A model generated the notes under the pieces. That model saw nothing but the letters and a program-made list of their open reading frames with translations. It had not been told where the DNA came from and did no database searches. This document shows, piece by piece, positions 61,896-64,000 of a stretch of 64,000 bases of DNA. A program made the translations under genes and the position numbers. The stretch's first letter is position 1, and each line of letters opens with the position of its first letter. Origin of the DNA: Acinetobacter junii CIP 64.5 (GTDB lineage: Bacteria; Pseudomonadota; Gammaproteobacteria; Pseudomonadales; Moraxellaceae); contig NZ_KB849655.1 in NCBI RefSeq assembly GCF_000368765.1, positions 917,231-981,230 of the forward strand, read 5' to 3'.

Positions 61896-62036
61896 ATCAG
61901 CATTTTCCGAACGATCGCCTAAACTTGCTGCCCAATTTACTTTTTTAGTGATCTCAGGTCGCTCGTCATGCCAAAGCTATTTCAACTCGGCAACCAATAA
62001 ATCATGTCCTGTACGAGTAATTAAATTCGATTTCAT
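61896..62036 (-). pseudogene. greB: Native greB, 5' part, cut by the island
   Basis: The minus strand from ATG 62036 reads MKSNLITRTGHDLLVAELK, then TAG, then LWHDERPEITKKVNWAASLG and DRSENAD, the first 47 codons of GreB. Homology ends at the GAT codon exactly where the fragment at 41366-41713 begins with TAT. The internal TAG (codon 20) is an extra mutation, consistent with loss of selection after insertion. Confidence 0.92.
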
Positions 62037-62407
62037 AGATAAAAATACGCTATTACAACATTCCACTTACAAGATTTAGCATTGTATTCCTTATTTGATC
62101 ATCACCAAAGTGTATAAATTTTATTCTTTTTCAAATCAGACGGTTGTGATGTATTTCTCATTTTTTTACTGTACAAAATTTGACAATCAGTTTTTTGACC
62201 CTTAATATGCGCCCCTAAGTTAGTTTTTGTTTACTTTTTATACATTTTGTGAATGTTGTGAAACATTTATTAAATATCCGATCAACCCAATGTCATTTTG
62301 AATGACGTTCATGACTTGCCCACCCCTTATCGAATTTATCAACTTTTAAAAGCGAAGTTTTTGTTTTCTGAGCTTTTAGGGCATAAATTATCTGTAGCGG
62401 AGACAAC
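62037..62407. other. Intergenic region between greB and the lytic transglycosylase
   Basis: This region should contain the divergent promoters of native greB and the downstream gene. It is AT-rich, with no hairpin or small gene that I can support. Confidence 0.45.
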
Positions 62408-63517
62408 ATGCACAGTAATTCAAGTTCTGGGTCTAGGCCTAGCCTTAACACTTTATCTTCTAAACGTCCATTTCAAGCTTTAGCTTTAGGATTCGCAATC
62501 CTTCCTTTTAATAGCTTGAATGCTGAGAAATCTCATCAATACAACACAGTCGTAACGACAAAAGTTTTAACCGTGGTTGCAGTTGAAAATCCAACCATTG
62601 TTTTTAAAGACGGCGAATTTTTACATGGTTTCGGTTACGATTTAGCTCGAAACTACGCACAAAGTCTCAACGTAAAGTTAGATTTTAAGACCGTACCTGA
62701 CAATGCCACTGCTCTAAAGTGGATTGCTCAAGGCAAAGCAAATCTTGCAATGACCACAGCAAATCTTGCAACGATAGAAAGTAAACAGCTTGTTTCCTTT
62801 TCTGCAAGTTGTGGCGATCAGGCAACTTTGAGTAAAAATGGTTTAAACCCTCAATTAAACTGGGTGTTTAAACAAGCTGACGATCCACTGACTTTAACTG
62901 CGAGTGGTTTTGTTTGCCAAAGCAAACAGTCAGGAACAACTCAGCAACTAGCCTCTTTTTATAATCGTAATGTCGTTAAACCTGAATCTTGGTCAACGAT
63001 TCAAAAAGACCTCAATCAGCGTCTTCCAATCTATAAGGCAAGCTTTAAACAAAGTGCTGCGAAATATAATTTAGATTGGCATTTATTAGCTGCAATTGGT
63101 TATCAAGAATCATATTTAAAACCCACTTCGGTGTCTCCCACGGGTGTTCGTGGTTTGATGATGCTGACGAGCAGCACAGCGCAAGCTATGGGTGTAACTA
63201 ACCGTACTGATCCAATACAAAGCATTCAGGGCGGTGCTAAGTATTATGATCTTATGTTAGATCAATATGAGAATGTTCCCTATCCAGATCGTAACTGGTA
63301 TGCGCTGGTTGCATACAATATGGGGCCAGGTGCAGTAAATCAGATTCAAAAACGTATTAAGGCTCAAGGTAAGAACCCAAATCAATGGGTAAACCTTTAT
63401 GACTATTTACAGCGTAATCAAGCGCGTAATGGTCGTTACAAGCAAGCATTACAGTATGTCACCCGAATCCGTACATATCTAGAGCATCTAAAAACGAGTA
63501 ATCGTATCGAAGTTTAA
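62408..63517 (+). CDS. MltF-like membrane-bound lytic murein transglycosylase
   Basis: This 369-residue protein cleaves peptidoglycan glycan strands to 1,6-anhydro products. A hydrophobic N-terminal stretch (about 22-40) acts as signal. A periplasmic-binding-protein-like domain (about 55-165: VLTVVAVENPTIVF, GFGYDLARNYAQ) precedes a C-terminal SLT domain with the catalytic Glu in AIGYQESYLKP, then SPTGVRGLMMLT and YNMGPGAVNQI. It is shorter than E. coli MltF (about 518 residues), with a reduced binding domain. Confidence 0.88.
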   Translation: MHSNSSSGSRPSLNTLSSKRPFQALALGFAILPFNSLNAEKSHQYNTVVTTKVLTVVAVENPTIVFKDGEFLHGFGYDLARNYAQSLNVKLDFKTVPDNATALKWIAQGKANLAMTTANLATIESKQLVSFSASCGDQATLSKNGLNPQLNWVFKQADDPLTLTASGFVCQSKQSGTTQQLASFYNRNVVKPESWSTIQKDLNQRLPIYKASFKQSAAKYNLDWHLLAAIGYQESYLKPTSVSPTGVRGLMMLTSSTAQAMGVTNRTDPIQSIQGGAKYYDLMLDQYENVPYPDRNWYALVAYNMGPGAVNQIQKRIKAQGKNPNQWVNLYDYLQRNQARNGRYKQALQYVTRIRTYLEHLKTSNRIEV

Positions 63518-63530
63518 AATGCTCAGCGCA

Positions 63531-63562
63531 AAAAAAAGCTTACCAACGGTAAGCTTTTTTTT
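63531..63562. terminator. Bidirectional terminator
   Basis: AAAAAAAGCTTACC and GGTAAGCTTTTTTT pair around AAC between two convergent genes. Confidence 0.9.
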
Positions 63563-63571
63563 TGAATAAAC

Positions 63572-63955
63572 TTATGCAGTTTGTTCAAGAACCTTTTTGA
63601 ATAAATCTTTTTGTTCTTGGCTAGGCTTAGCAGTTTGTAATGCCATCAATTGAGACATGTCGCCTTGCACTTTAATTTTACCTGTCATGAATGCTTGCAT
63701 AGCAGCTGCCATATCAAACTCTAAGAACACTTTACGTAGAGTCTCTGCATCCATATTTAAAGTTGTTTTAGCATTTGGAGATAAACCCTTTTGGATTTTA
63801 CCAGCGTCTAAAGCTAACTCTGTATTTCCAGCTGCATCTGTTACAACTAAGTTAATCGCTAAGTTTGCAAGTGCTGGTGGTAAATTTAAATCACCTGCTT
63901 CAGCAGTAAGTTTTTCAACAGTTGCAAACCAATCATCAGTTAAAAATGCAGCCAT
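63572..63955 (-). CDS. SCP2 sterol-binding domain protein
   Basis: This 127-residue cytoplasmic protein is a single SCP2-like lipid-binding domain: LAINLVVTDAAGNTELALD, then AKTTLNMDAETLRKVFL, and FMTGKIKVQGDMSQLMAL, the typical C-terminal signature. It may bind fatty-acyl or other hydrophobic ligands; the partner is unknown. An upstream promoter would lie at the right window edge. Confidence 0.88.
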   Translation of the reverse strand: MAAFLTDDWFATVEKLTAEAGDLNLPPALANLAINLVVTDAAGNTELALDAGKIQKGLSPNAKTTLNMDAETLRKVFLEFDMAAAMQAFMTGKIKVQGDMSQLMALQTAKPSQEQKDLFKKVLEQTA

Positions 63956-64000
63956 GATTATTCCTCAAATGTATTTGTTCAGTTTCTTGTGCCATCTATC

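Overview
The window looks like chromosome of an Acinetobacter species (Moraxellaceae). The backbone is AT-rich, and it carries a GTP-type pckG, a glpD-glpR-glpK block, groESL behind a heat-shock-type promoter, pgaBCD, a pdxB-epmA pair with overlapping ends, and an aspartase/LysR/dicarboxylate-symporter cluster. This is inferred from gene content and protein character; no database search was possible. I cannot name the species.

Backbone, 1-41.7 kb: beta-carbonic anhydrase, a secreted alpha/beta hydrolase, a TonB-dependent receptor behind a Fur-box-like site, nfuA, a rhomboid protease, a LuxR-type regulator, epmA/pdxB, dgkA, groESL, a phosphoesterase and lipid kinase pair, pckG, and glycerol catabolism genes with three GlpR-box-like sites. 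These are followed by folD, tRNA-Cys, two identical tRNA-Leu genes that flank a PhoD-type phosphatase, pgaBCD (no pgaA next to them), FKBP, yaeQ, a CobW-type GTPase, marC, and aspA, lysR and dctA, which share an identical palindromic operator. The backbone resumes after 61.9 kb with an MltF-like lytic transglycosylase and an SCP2 protein.

Island, 41,714 to about 61,894: about 20.2 kb is inserted inside the native greB gene. The 3' part of greB lies at 41366-41713 and the 5' part at 61896-62036, both on the minus strand. Rejoined, they give exactly 163 codons with no gain or loss at the junction. At its left end the island has a three-gene recombinase operon, two tyrosine recombinases and a small partner, that resembles the gamma-mobile-trio (gmtY-gmtZ-gmtX) or Tn554 tnpABC type. 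Directly behind it are a small unknown gene and a complete second greB on the opposite strand. So the element breaks greB but brings a replacement. gmtY has an amber codon and gmtZ a one-base frameshift, so this copy may no longer move.

Nested inside the island is an 11.2-kb block bounded by two inverted IS1-family copies (48609-49393 and 59013-59797). It carries a GC-rich heat-resistance locus (transmissible locus of stress tolerance type): an HTH protein, hsp20, clpK, a truncated PLD/cardiolipin-synthase N-terminus, IS debris, a GGDEF remnant, psiE, an HtpX-like protease and a DegP-like protease. The usual middle of such loci is missing and replaced by IS630 and IS5 fragments. A broken IS30 transposase and a frameshifted Cys-rich gene of unknown function fill the right end of the island.
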